A stretch of DNA of 64,000 nt from Cytobacillus oceanisediminis (GTDB lineage: Bacteria > Bacillota > Bacilli > Bacillales > Cytobacillaceae). Made by a program: the position numbers and the translations under genes. This document shows positions 25,818-34,687 of the stretch, in pieces (position 1 is the first letter of the stretch; each line of letters starts with the position of its first letter). The DNA lies in contig NZ_VLKI01000021.1 of assembly GCF_007830235.1 (NCBI RefSeq), positions 1 to 64,000 of the forward strand. The letters are read 5' to 3'. The notes beneath the pieces were generated by a model. That model worked only from the letters and a program-made list of their open reading frames with translations, was not told the DNA's origin and ran no database searches.

Positions 25818-26818
25818 TGCTTAAAATTAAAAAACCGGGTCTCCTTTCAAGCATACAGGATTTGGGTAGAACCGGTTTCCAAAAATTTGGCGTGATTGCA
25901 AGCGGAGCGATGGACCCATTTGCACACCGAATGGCTAATTTACTGACAGGTAATGCTGAAAATGAACCCACTCTGGAGATAACCATGCTGGGGCCCACAA
26001 TCATTTTTGAAGAAGATGCCCTTATCTCTATTTGCGGCGGGGATCTATCTCCAGCTATAAATAGCGTGCCTGTTCGCTCCTGGAGATCTATTTTTGTGAA
26101 AAAAGGCAGCGAACTTAAATTCGGCTATACCCAGAGCGGCTGCCGGGCCTATTTGGCTGTTGCCGGCGGCTTCTCTGTATCCGAAGTAATGAAAAGCAAA
26201 GCCACTTATTTGCGTGCTGGCATCGGCGGTTATGAAGGAAGAGCTTTAAAAGCTGGTGACCAGCTTGTTTTGGGGACGCCATCAGACCAATCAGATAGAA
26301 TGACGGAATATTTAATACAACAGTTACAAAACCAATCCTTTTTAGAAAGTGATTGGTCCATCACACCCGAGCTCATTCCGAATACTGAATCCAATCCGTT
26401 CATCCGCTTCACAAAGGGCCGGCAATTTGAGCTTTTTTCAAAGGAGAGCCAGCAAAAACTGATCGGGGCTGCCTTTGATGTAACAGCACAGTCAGATCGA
26501 ATGGGCTACAGACTAAAGGGCCCTGCCCTTTCATTATCTGAACCAGCGGAATTGATTTCCGAGGCAGTCAATTTTGGTTCCATACAAGTTCCGCCTGATG
26601 GGAATCCGATCGTTTTGCTTGCAGACAGGCAAACAACCGGAGGCTATCCAAAAATCGGCCAAGTGGCTTTTGTCGACCTCCCTCTGCTTGCACAGGCCAA
26701 GCCCGGCGATAAGCTGAGATTTGTGGAAATATCTCATGAGAAGGCTCAGCACTTATATCTCGAGAGGGAATGGAAATTGAAAGAATTGAAACAAGGAATT
26801 TATCTAAAAACCAGATAG
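25817..26818 (+). CDS. pxpC: 5-oxoprolinase subunit C
   Basis: A 333-residue PxpC/KipA protein (AHS2 / biotin-dependent carboxyltransferase-like domain). Conserved blocks include SIQDLGRTGFQKFGV, GAMDPFAHRMANLL and LADRQTTGGYPKIG. With PxpB it forms the kinase-like part that phosphorylates the intermediate. The ATG at 25817 overlaps the pxpB stop and has AAGGAGA upstream, so translation is coupled. Confidence 0.93.
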   Translation: MLKIKKPGLLSSIQDLGRTGFQKFGVIASGAMDPFAHRMANLLTGNAENEPTLEITMLGPTIIFEEDALISICGGDLSPAINSVPVRSWRSIFVKKGSELKFGYTQSGCRAYLAVAGGFSVSEVMKSKATYLRAGIGGYEGRALKAGDQLVLGTPSDQSDRMTEYLIQQLQNQSFLESDWSITPELIPNTESNPFIRFTKGRQFELFSKESQQKLIGAAFDVTAQSDRMGYRLKGPALSLSEPAELISEAVNFGSIQVPPDGNPIVLLADRQTTGGYPKIGQVAFVDLPLLAQAKPGDKLRFVEISHEKAQHLYLEREWKLKELKQGIYLKTR

Positions 26819-26830
26819 GAGGAAAATGAG

Positions 26831-27601
26831 ATGCATATTGTTGATATTAATTGTGATATGGGTGAAAGTTTTGGAGCGTATAAAATGGGACGGGATGAGG
26901 AAATCCTGGACTATATTACTTCTGCCAATATTGCATGCGGCTTTCATGCAGGCGACCCTGCCACTATGCGCAAAACGGTAAAGATGGCATTGGATAAAAA
27001 CGTCGGAATCGGCGTACACCCTGGCTTGCAGGATCTTTCCGGATTCGGGCGGCGCGACATCAGCATTACACCCCAGGAAGCCTATGACCTGGTAGTCTAC
27101 CAAATCGGGGCTTTATATGGTTTTGTCAAATCCGAAGGCGGCAAGCTTCAGCATGTAAAGCCTCATGGCGCCCTATTCAATATGGCTTCCAAAAGCGCTT
27201 CTCTTTCAGAGGCGATTGCCGAAGCGGTTTATAAAGTGGATCCTGAATTAATTCTATTTGGTCTTGCTGGCAGTGAGCTTGTAAAAGCCGGGAAAAAAAT
27301 CGGCCTGCACTCTGCCCATGAAGTGTTCTCAGACCGTACTTACCAGGAAGATGGCTCGCTAACTTCCAGAAGAGAAAGCAATGCCCTCATCACAGACCAT
27401 ACAGCTGCAGTTAATCAGGTAATCCGGATGGTAAAGGAAGGTAAAGTAACTTCTATTCAAGGCACGGAAGTTTCTATAGAAGCCAACACGATATGCATTC
27501 ACGGCGATGGTGAAAGCGCACTTGAATTTGCCAAATATATTCCAACTGCTCTGAAGGATGCAGGAATTAAGGTAGCTAAAATTAGTGATTTTTTGAAATG
27601 A
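26831..27601 (+). CDS. pxpA: 5-oxoprolinase subunit A (LamB/YcsF family)
   Basis: A 256-residue protein starting [20 protein letters not shown]. It has [31 protein letters not shown] and VKPHGALFN, all diagnostic of the YcsF/PxpA family that opens the oxoproline ring with PxpBC. AGGAGGAAAATGAG precedes the ATG, 12 bases after pxpC. The gene order here is B-C-A rather than A first. Confidence 0.94.
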   Translation: MHIVDINCDMGESFGAYKMGRDEEILDYITSANIACGFHAGDPATMRKTVKMALDKNVGIGVHPGLQDLSGFGRRDISITPQEAYDLVVYQIGALYGFVKSEGGKLQHVKPHGALFNMASKSASLSEAIAEAVYKVDPELILFGLAGSELVKAGKKIGLHSAHEVFSDRTYQEDGSLTSRRESNALITDHTAAVNQVIRMVKEGKVTSIQGTEVSIEANTICIHGDGESALEFAKYIPTALKDAGIKVAKISDFLK

Positions 27602-27619
27602 AAGAGACCTTTATGGGAA

Positions 27620-27735
27620 GCTGATAATATTTTGGCTTGAGTTGATGAAATATGGCTAAAGCTGATGATAAAACGAATAATTGACGATATATTGGCAAAG
27701 TTGATCATATTATTTGCAAAGTTGACGATAACATA
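27620..27735. repeat. Degenerate tandem repeat, about 20-21 bp units
   Basis: About six units fit the pattern KTTGAYGATATATTGGCAAA, starting near 27620, 27641, 27661, 27681, 27701 and 27722, each carrying a TTGATGATA-like half and a GGCTAAA-like half. It fills much of the 246-bp gap between pxpA and the transporter gene. Confidence 0.6.
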
Positions 27736-27847
27736 AATTTCACTTCCTTGGATCGCCTTTTTCACGAACAAAAGGCGGACAGGGGGCCATATTTCTTAAA
27801 TTTTTATCCGAAACACTTTAAAATGAAACAAAACAGGGGGAAACTGA

Positions 27848-29038
27848 ATGAAAAAGCAAACGAATGCGAGCTTATTGCTGGGTGCCGCGTTCCTAATGGC
27901 CACATCGGCCATCGGACCGGGGTTCCTCACACAAACAACTGTATTTACTGAAACACTTTTAGCCAGCTTCGGCTTTGTTATTTTAATATCAATTATTATT
28001 GATATTGGTGCACAAATGAATATTTGGCGAATTATTGCTGTTTCCGAGAAACGGGCCCAGGATATTGCTAACGATCTCCTTCCCGGTCTTGGTTATTTTC
28101 TCGCTGCCCTTATTGTCATGGGCGGCCTGGCTTTTAATATTGGGAACATCGCCGGAGCCGGCTTGGGTACCAATGTTATTTTTGGCATCTCCCCTGAAAT
28201 GGGTGCTTTGCTAAGCGGAATCCTGGCGATAGGGATCTTTATTGTAAAAGAAGCTGGAAGGCTGATGGACCGCTTTACACAGATTTTAGGTTTTGTGATG
28301 ATTGGCCTCACCGTTTATGTCATGTTCACTGCACAGCCTCCAGTTGGTGAAGCTGTTGTTAAAACATTCGCCCCGGATAAAATTGATATTCTTGCCATTA
28401 TAACTTTAGTTGGGGGAACAGTTGGCGGATATATTACCTTCGCTGGCGGGCATCGCTTAATTGACGCGGGTGTTAAAGGAAAAGAAGCTCTTCCTGAAGT
28501 TACAAAAAGCTCCATCAGCGCGATTGGTATTGCCTCTATCATGCGTATTTTCCTGTTCCTTGCTGCATTGGGGGTTGTGTCCCAAGGACTGGCGCTCGAT
28601 CCATCCAACCCTCCTGCTTCCGTATTCCAATTGGCAGCAGGCAATTTCGGCTATAAAATTTTCGGGGTTGTTATGTGGGCTGCCGCTGTAACGTCTGTAG
28701 TCGGCGCAGCTTATACGTCTGTTTCCTTTATCCGTACCTTCAGCCCGATCCTGGAAAAATATCATAAATGGCTGATTGTAAGTTTTATTGCCATTTCCAC
28801 ACTTGTTTTTGTCATTATCGGAAAACCTGTTAAGATTTTACTTTTAGTTGGTTCATTAAATGGTTTAATTTTGCCGATTGCTTTAGGTGTCATGCTGGTT
28901 GCTGCCTATAAAACCAAAATTGTCGGTGACTATAAGCATCCGCTTTGGATGACGATTTTTGGCGTGATAATTGTTGCGGCCATGTCCTACATGGGTATTT
29001 ATTCATTAATAAATGGCATTCCACAGTTATTTAAATAA
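27848..29038 (+). CDS. ycsG: NRAMP-superfamily transporter of the pxp operon (YcsG-like)
   Basis: A 396-residue protein with about 11 transmembrane helices in the NRAMP fold. The usual metal-binding DPGN of helix 1 is replaced by the AIGPGFLTQTT segment, so manganese or iron transport is doubtful. Linkage to oxoprolinase genes, as with ycsG in the B. subtilis kip operon, suggests an organic substrate such as 5-oxoproline (inference). AGGGGG precedes the ATG. Confidence 0.82.
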   Translation: MKKQTNASLLLGAAFLMATSAIGPGFLTQTTVFTETLLASFGFVILISIIIDIGAQMNIWRIIAVSEKRAQDIANDLLPGLGYFLAALIVMGGLAFNIGNIAGAGLGTNVIFGISPEMGALLSGILAIGIFIVKEAGRLMDRFTQILGFVMIGLTVYVMFTAQPPVGEAVVKTFAPDKIDILAIITLVGGTVGGYITFAGGHRLIDAGVKGKEALPEVTKSSISAIGIASIMRIFLFLAALGVVSQGLALDPSNPPASVFQLAAGNFGYKIFGVVMWAAAVTSVVGAAYTSVSFIRTFSPILEKYHKWLIVSFIAISTLVFVIIGKPVKILLLVGSLNGLILPIALGVMLVAAYKTKIVGDYKHPLWMTIFGVIIVAAMSYMGIYSLINGIPQLFK

Positions 29039-29058
29039 GGTTGAAAGGAGAATTTTTC

Positions 29059-29850
29059 ATGACTAACCCTTCTCTTTGGAGTCCTGCTGAAGCGCGTAAA
29101 TTGATCCGCAGCCAGGGCTGGGACAAGCCCACATCCGGAATGGCAAATGGCTATATTCAGGCGAATTTGGCCATCCTGCCAAAGGAAATGGCATTCGAGT
29201 TTTTGCTCTTTTGCCAAAGAAACCCGAAATCTTGTCCAATCATTGACGTCACCGAACCTGGTTCTCCTGTTCCGCAGCTCTCTGCTCCTGATGCTGACAT
29301 TAGAACAGATATTCCTAAATACAGGATTTACCGGAACGGCGAGCTGGCTAAAGAACTGACAGATATAAGCTCTTATTGGAATGAAGATATGGTAGGATTT
29401 TTGCTGGGCTGCAGCTTTACGTTTGAAGAGGCACTGATTAAAAACAATATCCCTGTTAGGCACATCCAGGAAAACCGAAATGTGCCGATGTATAAAACGA
29501 ATATTGGCTGTGTAAAAGCAGGCCGGTTTGAAGGTCCAATGGTTGTCAGCATGCGGCCAATGAAGGAAAAAGATGCAATCAGAGCGGTGCAAGTAACAAG
29601 CCGCTTCCCTTCTGTCCATGGCGCTCCAGTCCATATTGGGAATCCGGAAGCCATTGGCATAAAAACTATCAATCAGCCAGATTTTGGAGACTCTGTCACG
29701 ATTAAAGATGGTGAAGTTCCGGTCTTTTGGGCTTGCGGTGTCACCCCTCAGGCAATTGCCATGCATGTAAAGCCAGAAATCATGATTACACATGCACCTG
29801 GCCATATGTTTATCACAGATTTGAAAAATGAAGATTTAGCTGTTTTATAA
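29059..29850 (+). CDS. ycsI: YcsI / DUF1445 putative hydro-lyase family protein
   Basis: A 263-residue protein of the DUF1445 (D-glutamate cyclase-like) family. Blocks include GMANGYIQANLAILP, FLLFCQRNPKSCPIIDV, GCSFTFEEAL and ITHAPGHMFITD. A mammalian relative interconverts D-glutamate and D-5-oxoproline, which would fit beside 5-oxoprolinase, but activity in Bacillus is inferred. The ATG at 29059 is 8 bases after AAAGGAGA; an in-frame TTG at 29041 lacks a site. Last gene before the terminator. Confidence 0.85.
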   Translation: MTNPSLWSPAEARKLIRSQGWDKPTSGMANGYIQANLAILPKEMAFEFLLFCQRNPKSCPIIDVTEPGSPVPQLSAPDADIRTDIPKYRIYRNGELAKELTDISSYWNEDMVGFLLGCSFTFEEALIKNNIPVRHIQENRNVPMYKTNIGCVKAGRFEGPMVVSMRPMKEKDAIRAVQVTSRFPSVHGAPVHIGNPEAIGIKTINQPDFGDSVTIKDGEVPVFWACGVTPQAIAMHVKPEIMITHAPGHMFITDLKNEDLAVL

Positions 29851-29855
29851 GAAGA

Positions 29856-29884
29856 AGGCGTCCAGATGACTGGGCGCTTTTTTA
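29856..29884 (+). terminator. Terminator of the pxp operon
   Basis: GCGTCCAG-ATGA-CTGGGCGC forms the stem, followed by a run of seven T's. Element B begins 7 bases after this block. Confidence 0.85.
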
Positions 29885-29890
29885 TGTTTT

Positions 29891-30176
29891 GGCTGTTTTC
29901 GTATAGTTTGTCTTGAAGGCAAACGTATTTTAACCAACTGAGTTGATTGTAGCGGAGGGCACTTGACTCCTCGAAAATGCATCCGCATTTTCTTACGACG
30001 AGGTGTTAATTCAGGGATGTTTAGACAATGTCCTGCGGGAAGAGAGGGAAGTGCGAGACCCCACAGGCGAAGCCGAGGAGGCTCGCAGCCCTCCCCGCGG
30101 GTTCGCTGAGTGCCCGTAGCGGAAATCAACGGGCAGAATTCTATAAACGAAAACAACGATCTATGAGAAAAGAGCC
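29891..30176. mobile_element. Terminator-associated MITE-like element, copy B
   Basis: A 286-bp non-coding element with the shared core (GTTGATTGTAGCGGA, CTCGAAAATGCATCC, GCGGAAATCAACGGGC). Ends are GGCTGTTTTCGT (29891) and the complement of GGCTCTTTTCTC (ending 30176). Flanking 8-mers TATGTTTT (29883-29890) and TAGGTTTT (30177-30184) agree at 7 of 8. It interrupts the U-rich tail of the pxp operon terminator. Confidence 0.75.
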
Positions 30177-30382
30177 TAGGTTTTTTACAAAATGGTAATA
30201 ATCACCTATTTCGCCTGGTTCCATTTTCTTAAAATAAACAATCTGCCCTTATGCCTTTTGAATCGTTTTTATAAAATACAGTATTTTCAATTAACTTTAA
30301 CTCTTTTATCTATTAAACTCTTTATTAAGCAACACGAAAGTTTCGCACTACATACTAATTATTCACTTAGGAGGATAAAAGA

Positions 30383-31705
30383 ATGAAAAAAATCACTAAA
30401 GCTGTAGTTCCTGCAGCTCTAGCACTGTCAATGATTGCTTCGTCAACAGCTCTTGCAGATCCACAGTCAAAACCAAATGGGCCGTACATTGAGAATGAAC
30501 AGAATATTTCTTTATCCAGCTATATGTCAAATGAAGAGCTATATCAGACACTTCAAAAGCTGGAAGCTTCTTCTAATGGAAAAATGAAGCTTGAAATTGC
30601 CGGTTATTCAAACCAGTCTCCTGATGGATACCAAACTGAAGAAGATAAAGGCGAGCCTCTTTACGTTGTAAAATTCGGGGAAGCAGATCCTAATAAAAAA
30701 AGTGTGCTGATCACAACACAAATCCATGGAAATGAACAAATCGGCACAGAAGCGGCTGTTGATATCATCCAAAAATTATCTTCAAATTCCAAAGAAGTAA
30801 ATGAAATGCTGGACAAGGTTTCTATCTGGATTATGCCGCGCATTAATCCTGAAGGTGCAGACAACCAGTACGAAGGTAAATGGTATCCGACAAGGTATAC
30901 TCACCAAACGTGGCTGCCTGAGAACATTGACCTTCCTGAAGGTACAACAGCTCCATGGTATTATAACAGTGACGGTAGTGAAAGAGCTCAGAATAATAAT
31001 GGACGAGTAGTATATGGAATTCCTGGATACGATCAGAATCGTGACTATAACCCGAACCTGGATTTCAGAGTGGAAGACCAGGATAAAGATGTAGTGGAAG
31101 CTTTCCTAAATGACAGAGCTACCAATAACAGTAACTTCGGCGGATTCTACGTAACAGCAGAAGCCAGAACGGTTACAAGTGTTTTCCAGGAGTTACAGCC
31201 GGATGTCTATGTAGATGTTCATCACCGCGGTTTCAATACCGTTTCTGACGAAGATAACCGCTCTGTTCCGATTCAGCTTGCAGCTGTTGTGGCAGACCCA
31301 TATACCGATCCATTTACAGGACAGCAATACGAGGTGGATGAAGACGTTCTTAAATTAGGCAAGCAGGTGAATGCCCTTGCTGCTCAAACACTGCAGAGAG
31401 GCTTCTCCCACTTTGGTGCAATACAGAAATACCCTGATGTAAACCTTCCGGGTACTGCGCTTGGTGCCTTTGCCTTGAACGATGCAGCGATTATGCTGAT
31501 GGAAATTAAAGGGCAAAGCCAGACTTTAGGACAGAAACAAGCTGGCATGCTGAAAGAAACTGTTAAGGCACCGCTATACGATTTATTCAATGCACTTGCA
31601 GATGAATCAATCAATGATGTAGATCCAGCGGTTTATGATGCTATACCGGAATCAACAAACAGAATTACAGACCCATCTACTAGAGATACCGAGAAGGATT
31701 TTTAA
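30383..31705 (+). CDS. Secreted M14-family zinc carboxypeptidase
   Basis: A 440-residue exported protein with a signal peptide (about 1-25, cleavage after STALA) and an M14 carboxypeptidase domain. Zinc ligands are H115 and E118 in IHGNEQ and a later histidine in DVHHRG; the catalytic Glu is probably in MEIKGQ. The family releases C-terminal residues from peptides outside the cell. A long insertion rich in Asn, Asp and Tyr separates the second and third zinc motifs. TAGGAGGA precedes the ATG. It is a single-gene unit with its own terminator. Confidence 0.87.
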   Translation: MKKITKAVVPAALALSMIASSTALADPQSKPNGPYIENEQNISLSSYMSNEELYQTLQKLEASSNGKMKLEIAGYSNQSPDGYQTEEDKGEPLYVVKFGEADPNKKSVLITTQIHGNEQIGTEAAVDIIQKLSSNSKEVNEMLDKVSIWIMPRINPEGADNQYEGKWYPTRYTHQTWLPENIDLPEGTTAPWYYNSDGSERAQNNNGRVVYGIPGYDQNRDYNPNLDFRVEDQDKDVVEAFLNDRATNNSNFGGFYVTAEARTVTSVFQELQPDVYVDVHHRGFNTVSDEDNRSVPIQLAAVVADPYTDPFTGQQYEVDEDVLKLGKQVNALAAQTLQRGFSHFGAIQKYPDVNLPGTALGAFALNDAAIMLMEIKGQSQTLGQKQAGMLKETVKAPLYDLFNALADESINDVDPAVYDAIPESTNRITDPSTRDTEKDF

Positions 31706-31711
31706 ATCTAA

Positions 31712-31747
31712 GAACCCCTCCCTTCAAGTGGGTGGGGTTTTATTTTT
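31712..31747 (+). terminator. Terminator of the M14 peptidase gene
   Basis: AACCCCTCCC and GGGTGGGGTT pair around TTCAAGT, followed by TTATTTTT, which is also the left target repeat of element C. Confidence 0.85.
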
Positions 31748-31986
31748 GACTCTGTTAAAGCTTGTTGTTTTTTAGCACCCTGTTGATTGGAGCGGAAGGT
31801 GCGAACTCCTCGAAAATGCATACGCATTTTCTTCGTGCGGTGTTTATTCGATGATGCTTATTCAACGTCCTGCGGGAGTGCGGTTCAAAGGGAGACCCCG
31901 CAGGAGCAAAGCGACGAAGAGCGTCGGACCGCCCGCTGTTCGCTGAGTGCCTCGTGCTGAAATCAACAGGCAAATTTAACAGAGCC
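31748..31986. mobile_element. Terminator-associated MITE-like element, copy C
   Basis: A 239-bp non-coding element. Ends are GACTCTGTTAAA (31748-31759) and the complement of GGCTCTGTTAAA (31975-31986), 11 of 12 matching. Exact 8-bp direct repeats TTATTTTT flank it (31740-31747 and 31987-31994). Removing the element and one repeat rejoins the M14 terminator to a single T-rich tail that contains the stop codon of the convergent metallophosphatase gene. Confidence 0.85.
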
Positions 31987-33129
31987 TTATTTTTTATCTT
32001 TCAAAAAATCCAAAGTCTCTTTATGGTCTTTTCTCATAATTTGTTCAATTAGCGGATCTGTCGGGACAGCAGGCATGCTTTTCTTATTGATTGTACGATA
32101 AACGGGCCTAATCGAGGATAAGCTGCTTTTAACTTTCCAGCTGCCTTCCTGTTGGACAATTTTTAAATCAATGAGTCCCAGGTGGTTGCCCCAATACCCT
32201 GCCTGGACGGCAGCAATCCCATTTATGGTCCCCGATTTCAAATCAATCCCTGGCAGCTTTTGCAGTTCATCCCTTACAGGGAAGACAGAATGGCTATGGC
32301 CAAATAGAATGGCATCAATGCCTTTTACCTTGCTTAGAGCATAGACAGAGTTGCCTTTTTTCTCATCCAATCCTTTATCTGATTGCAGTCCAGTGTGGGC
32401 AAGAGCCACAATGATATCTGCCCCCTTGCTTTTCATGATCGGGATAAAATGTTCGGCCGTTTCCTTAATATTTTTCACCTTCAGATTGCCTCGAAAATAT
32501 TCTTTATTCCATTCAGCGACAATTGGAGTGATAAAGCCAATTACGCCAATGTTAAGCTTATGCTTCTCCCCTGCTGTATCTGTCACCTCTTTTTCAAGAA
32601 TGGTATAGGGATTGAAATAATTAAGATCATCATTTTCAAAATGGTTTCGGTCTTCTACATATATATTGGCATTTATATAAGGAAAATTTGCTCCCCTTAA
32701 ACTTTCTTCCATAAAATCAATTCCATAGTTAAATTCATGGTTCCCCACTGTAGCAGCATCGTATAACAATGTGTTCATGGCTTTAAAAACCGGATGGACA
32801 TTTGCCAGGTCCAACGGATGGCTCCTATAGGCATATTCATCAAGTGCGTTGCCTTCCAATATGTCTCCATTATCAAAAAGAAGGGAGTTTGGCACTTCCT
32901 TCCTGGCTTGTTTGATCAAGTTCGCCGTTCTGGATAGCCCAAACTCTACCGTCTTTTTTCTATTTTCGTAATTATATCCTATCATGTTCCCATGCAGATC
33001 AGTCGTTTCCATAAGGCGCAATTGAATGGTTGGAGGCCCGGATACTTGCGCTAGTGTTTGATTCCAGACCATCAGCAGGGTCATGAATGACAGTACTATA
33101 ATTAAAGTTTTTTTCATTCCCTTTTTCAT
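31987..33129 (-). CDS. Secreted metallophosphatase (5'-nucleotidase/CpdB family), no C-terminal domain
   Basis: A 380-residue protein with an N-terminal signal sequence and a calcineurin-like metallophosphatase domain. Motifs are METTDLHGNM, FDNGDILEGN, TVGNHEFNYG, ALAHTGLQ and FGHSHSVFP. Relatives such as CpdB/YfkN remove phosphate from cyclic or 5'-nucleotides and carry a second 5'-nucleotidase C domain. This one stops at DHKETLDFLKDKK, just where that domain would begin. The stop codon belongs to the target duplicate of element C, so the short length predates that insertion. Confidence 0.8.
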   Translation of the reverse strand: MKKGMKKTLIIVLSFMTLLMVWNQTLAQVSGPPTIQLRLMETTDLHGNMIGYNYENRKKTVEFGLSRTANLIKQARKEVPNSLLFDNGDILEGNALDEYAYRSHPLDLANVHPVFKAMNTLLYDAATVGNHEFNYGIDFMEESLRGANFPYINANIYVEDRNHFENDDLNYFNPYTILEKEVTDTAGEKHKLNIGVIGFITPIVAEWNKEYFRGNLKVKNIKETAEHFIPIMKSKGADIIVALAHTGLQSDKGLDEKKGNSVYALSKVKGIDAILFGHSHSVFPVRDELQKLPGIDLKSGTINGIAAVQAGYWGNHLGLIDLKIVQQEGSWKVKSSLSSIRPVYRTINKKSMPAVPTDPLIEQIMRKDHKETLDFLKDKK

Positions 33130-33357
33130 TCCATCCCCCCCAGATGATTAATGGACTAGTTTTTTTATTTTCTCTTGATATTAGAAAATTAATCAGGGAT
33201 TGGGAACTTCAGAAAAAAGAATAAAAAAGGAAATTTTTTAAGCTTTTTCATTGCCAAGCGAAAAGGTTAAATTTCATTATTCATATCATACTCTTCTTGC
33301 CGGCATGTTTGCCTTTTTTGTTATTGGTTTGCTGATTAAGGAGTATTTGTTCATTAG

Positions 33358-34209
33358 TTAATTTTTGTATAAAGTTTTCATCATTACTTTTTCCCAACTC
33401 TTCCAGCTGAGCATATTTTTTAAATTAATTCTTGTTCGAACACCTTTTCCAACTGGGTATCTTAAAGCTGGATTTTCTTCCAAAACAATACTGGCCGCCT
33501 TTTTTGCTACTATGATTGGATCTTCATAGAAAGGCTCGCTTTTATCAAGATAATCTTGAATTTTTCTCATATAAGCATAATATGGCGAGTCTTTTTTCAT
33601 TGATTGCTCCGTTACTTTTTTTCCTGTTGTCCAAATGCCTGTTCTAAAAGAGCCTGGTTCAATTAGAACGATATTTACGCCAAAAGGCTTCATTTCAAGC
33701 CTTAAAGATTCGCCCCAGCCTTCGATCGCATACTTTGAGGCGGCATATGGAGATAAACCGGGAAATCCTACTCTTCCGCTAATGGAACTTATATTGATGA
33801 TCGTCCCCTTTCTTTGTTTACGCATAAACGGAAGAACCGCTTGTGTAACAGCTATTGTTCCAAAAACATTTGTTTCAAATTGGCTTCTATATTCGTCAAG
33901 CGGAATCTCCTCTACAAAGCCTGCACCGGCATAGCCTGCGTTATTAATAAGGACATCCACTGATGGGAGATTGTTTAGTAAAGCTTTTAGATCCTCTATC
34001 GACTCTGCTGAGGTAACATCCAATTTGTGGATGGAGATTTGCCCCTGTACTCTTTCCATATTTGCTTTTTCCATTAATAAATTTCTTTTTTCCATGTTCC
34101 TCATTGTCGCAATGACATGAAAGTTATTTTTAGCTAATTCAATGGCCATTAAGATTCCAAAACCACTGGAACAGCCGGTTATAACTGCATATTTCTTATT
34201 CAAACCCAT
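33358..34209 (-). CDS. SDR-family oxidoreductase
   Basis: A 283-residue short-chain dehydrogenase. The cofactor loop is TGCSSGFG (TGxxxGxG), followed by NNAGYAG, the catalytic Ser in NISSISG and YAASKYAIEG (YxxxK). The C-terminal extension with SFRTGIWT is typical of classical SDRs acting on lipophilic or steroid-like substrates. The start is uncertain: ATG at 34209 or 34212, or TTG at 34203 with better spacing from AAAGGA. Confidence 0.85.
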   Translation of the reverse strand: MGLNKKYAVITGCSSGFGILMAIELAKNNFHVIATMRNMEKRNLLMEKANMERVQGQISIHKLDVTSAESIEDLKALLNNLPSVDVLINNAGYAGAGFVEEIPLDEYRSQFETNVFGTIAVTQAVLPFMRKQRKGTIINISSISGRVGFPGLSPYAASKYAIEGWGESLRLEMKPFGVNIVLIEPGSFRTGIWTTGKKVTEQSMKKDSPYYAYMRKIQDYLDKSEPFYEDPIIVAKKAASIVLEENPALRYPVGKGVRTRINLKNMLSWKSWEKVMMKTLYKN

Positions 34210-34314
34210 CATCCTTTGTCCATGTGCTGAAGTTTTTATTTTAATGCTGCAATTAGTTATATAATTAAAATAGAAAGTATTATAAAATAATAAATAAAAT
34301 GAAATTTTAAGAGG

Positions 34315-34659
34315 ATGAACAAGTTGGCACACATATTATTTAGCATATTGTTCCTAGTATCTGGTTTGTCTTCATCTTTGCAGCAAACGTCGGAATTGTG
34401 CAAATGGATTGATTCCGATGAACAAATCATTGGAGATTCCATCGTAAATGATGCAGCTGTTCTAAAAAATGCTGCGTCGAAAAATGCTTCCGTGGCTGCT
34501 TTTATGAAACTTGCCGCGAAAGTTTTTACTCTTAATGATATGAAACGAAACAAGCTTGAATTAGCTGGTTTTGTTCTTGTTCCTAAAAGCCATAATTACA
34601 TGACTCCCCATAAGTTTCAGAGCAACTACCTCCACATAGGCAGAGGGATTTCTATATGA
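34315..34659 (+). CDS. Hypothetical secreted or anchored protein, 114 aa
   Basis: An N-terminal hydrophobic segment (LAHILFSILFLVSGLSSSL) suggests export or anchoring, followed by about 90 soluble residues with an alanine-rich helix (NDAAVLKNAASKNASVAAF). AAGAGG lies one base before the ATG; an in-frame TTG at 34324 has better spacing. No family recognised. It lies 23 bases before the AI-2E gene and could be cotranscribed. Confidence 0.5.
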   Translation: MNKLAHILFSILFLVSGLSSSLQQTSELCKWIDSDEQIIGDSIVNDAAVLKNAASKNASVAAFMKLAAKVFTLNDMKRNKLELAGFVLVPKSHNYMTPHKFQSNYLHIGRGISI

Positions 34660-34687
34660 AAAAGAAGAGAAGTGTGGAGGATTGACA

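Noticed and set aside
27848-29038. Manganese/iron transporter (MntH-type)
   Set aside because: The DPGN motif is missing and the operon context is 5-oxoproline use.
31755-31973. Reverse frame across element C beginning MPVDF
   Set aside because: Lies entirely in the repeat element and mirrors the frame in copy A.
31748-33129. Idea that element C truncated the metallophosphatase gene
   Set aside because: The stop codon lies within the 8-bp target duplicate, so it existed before insertion; the element only separated the gene end from the facing terminator.
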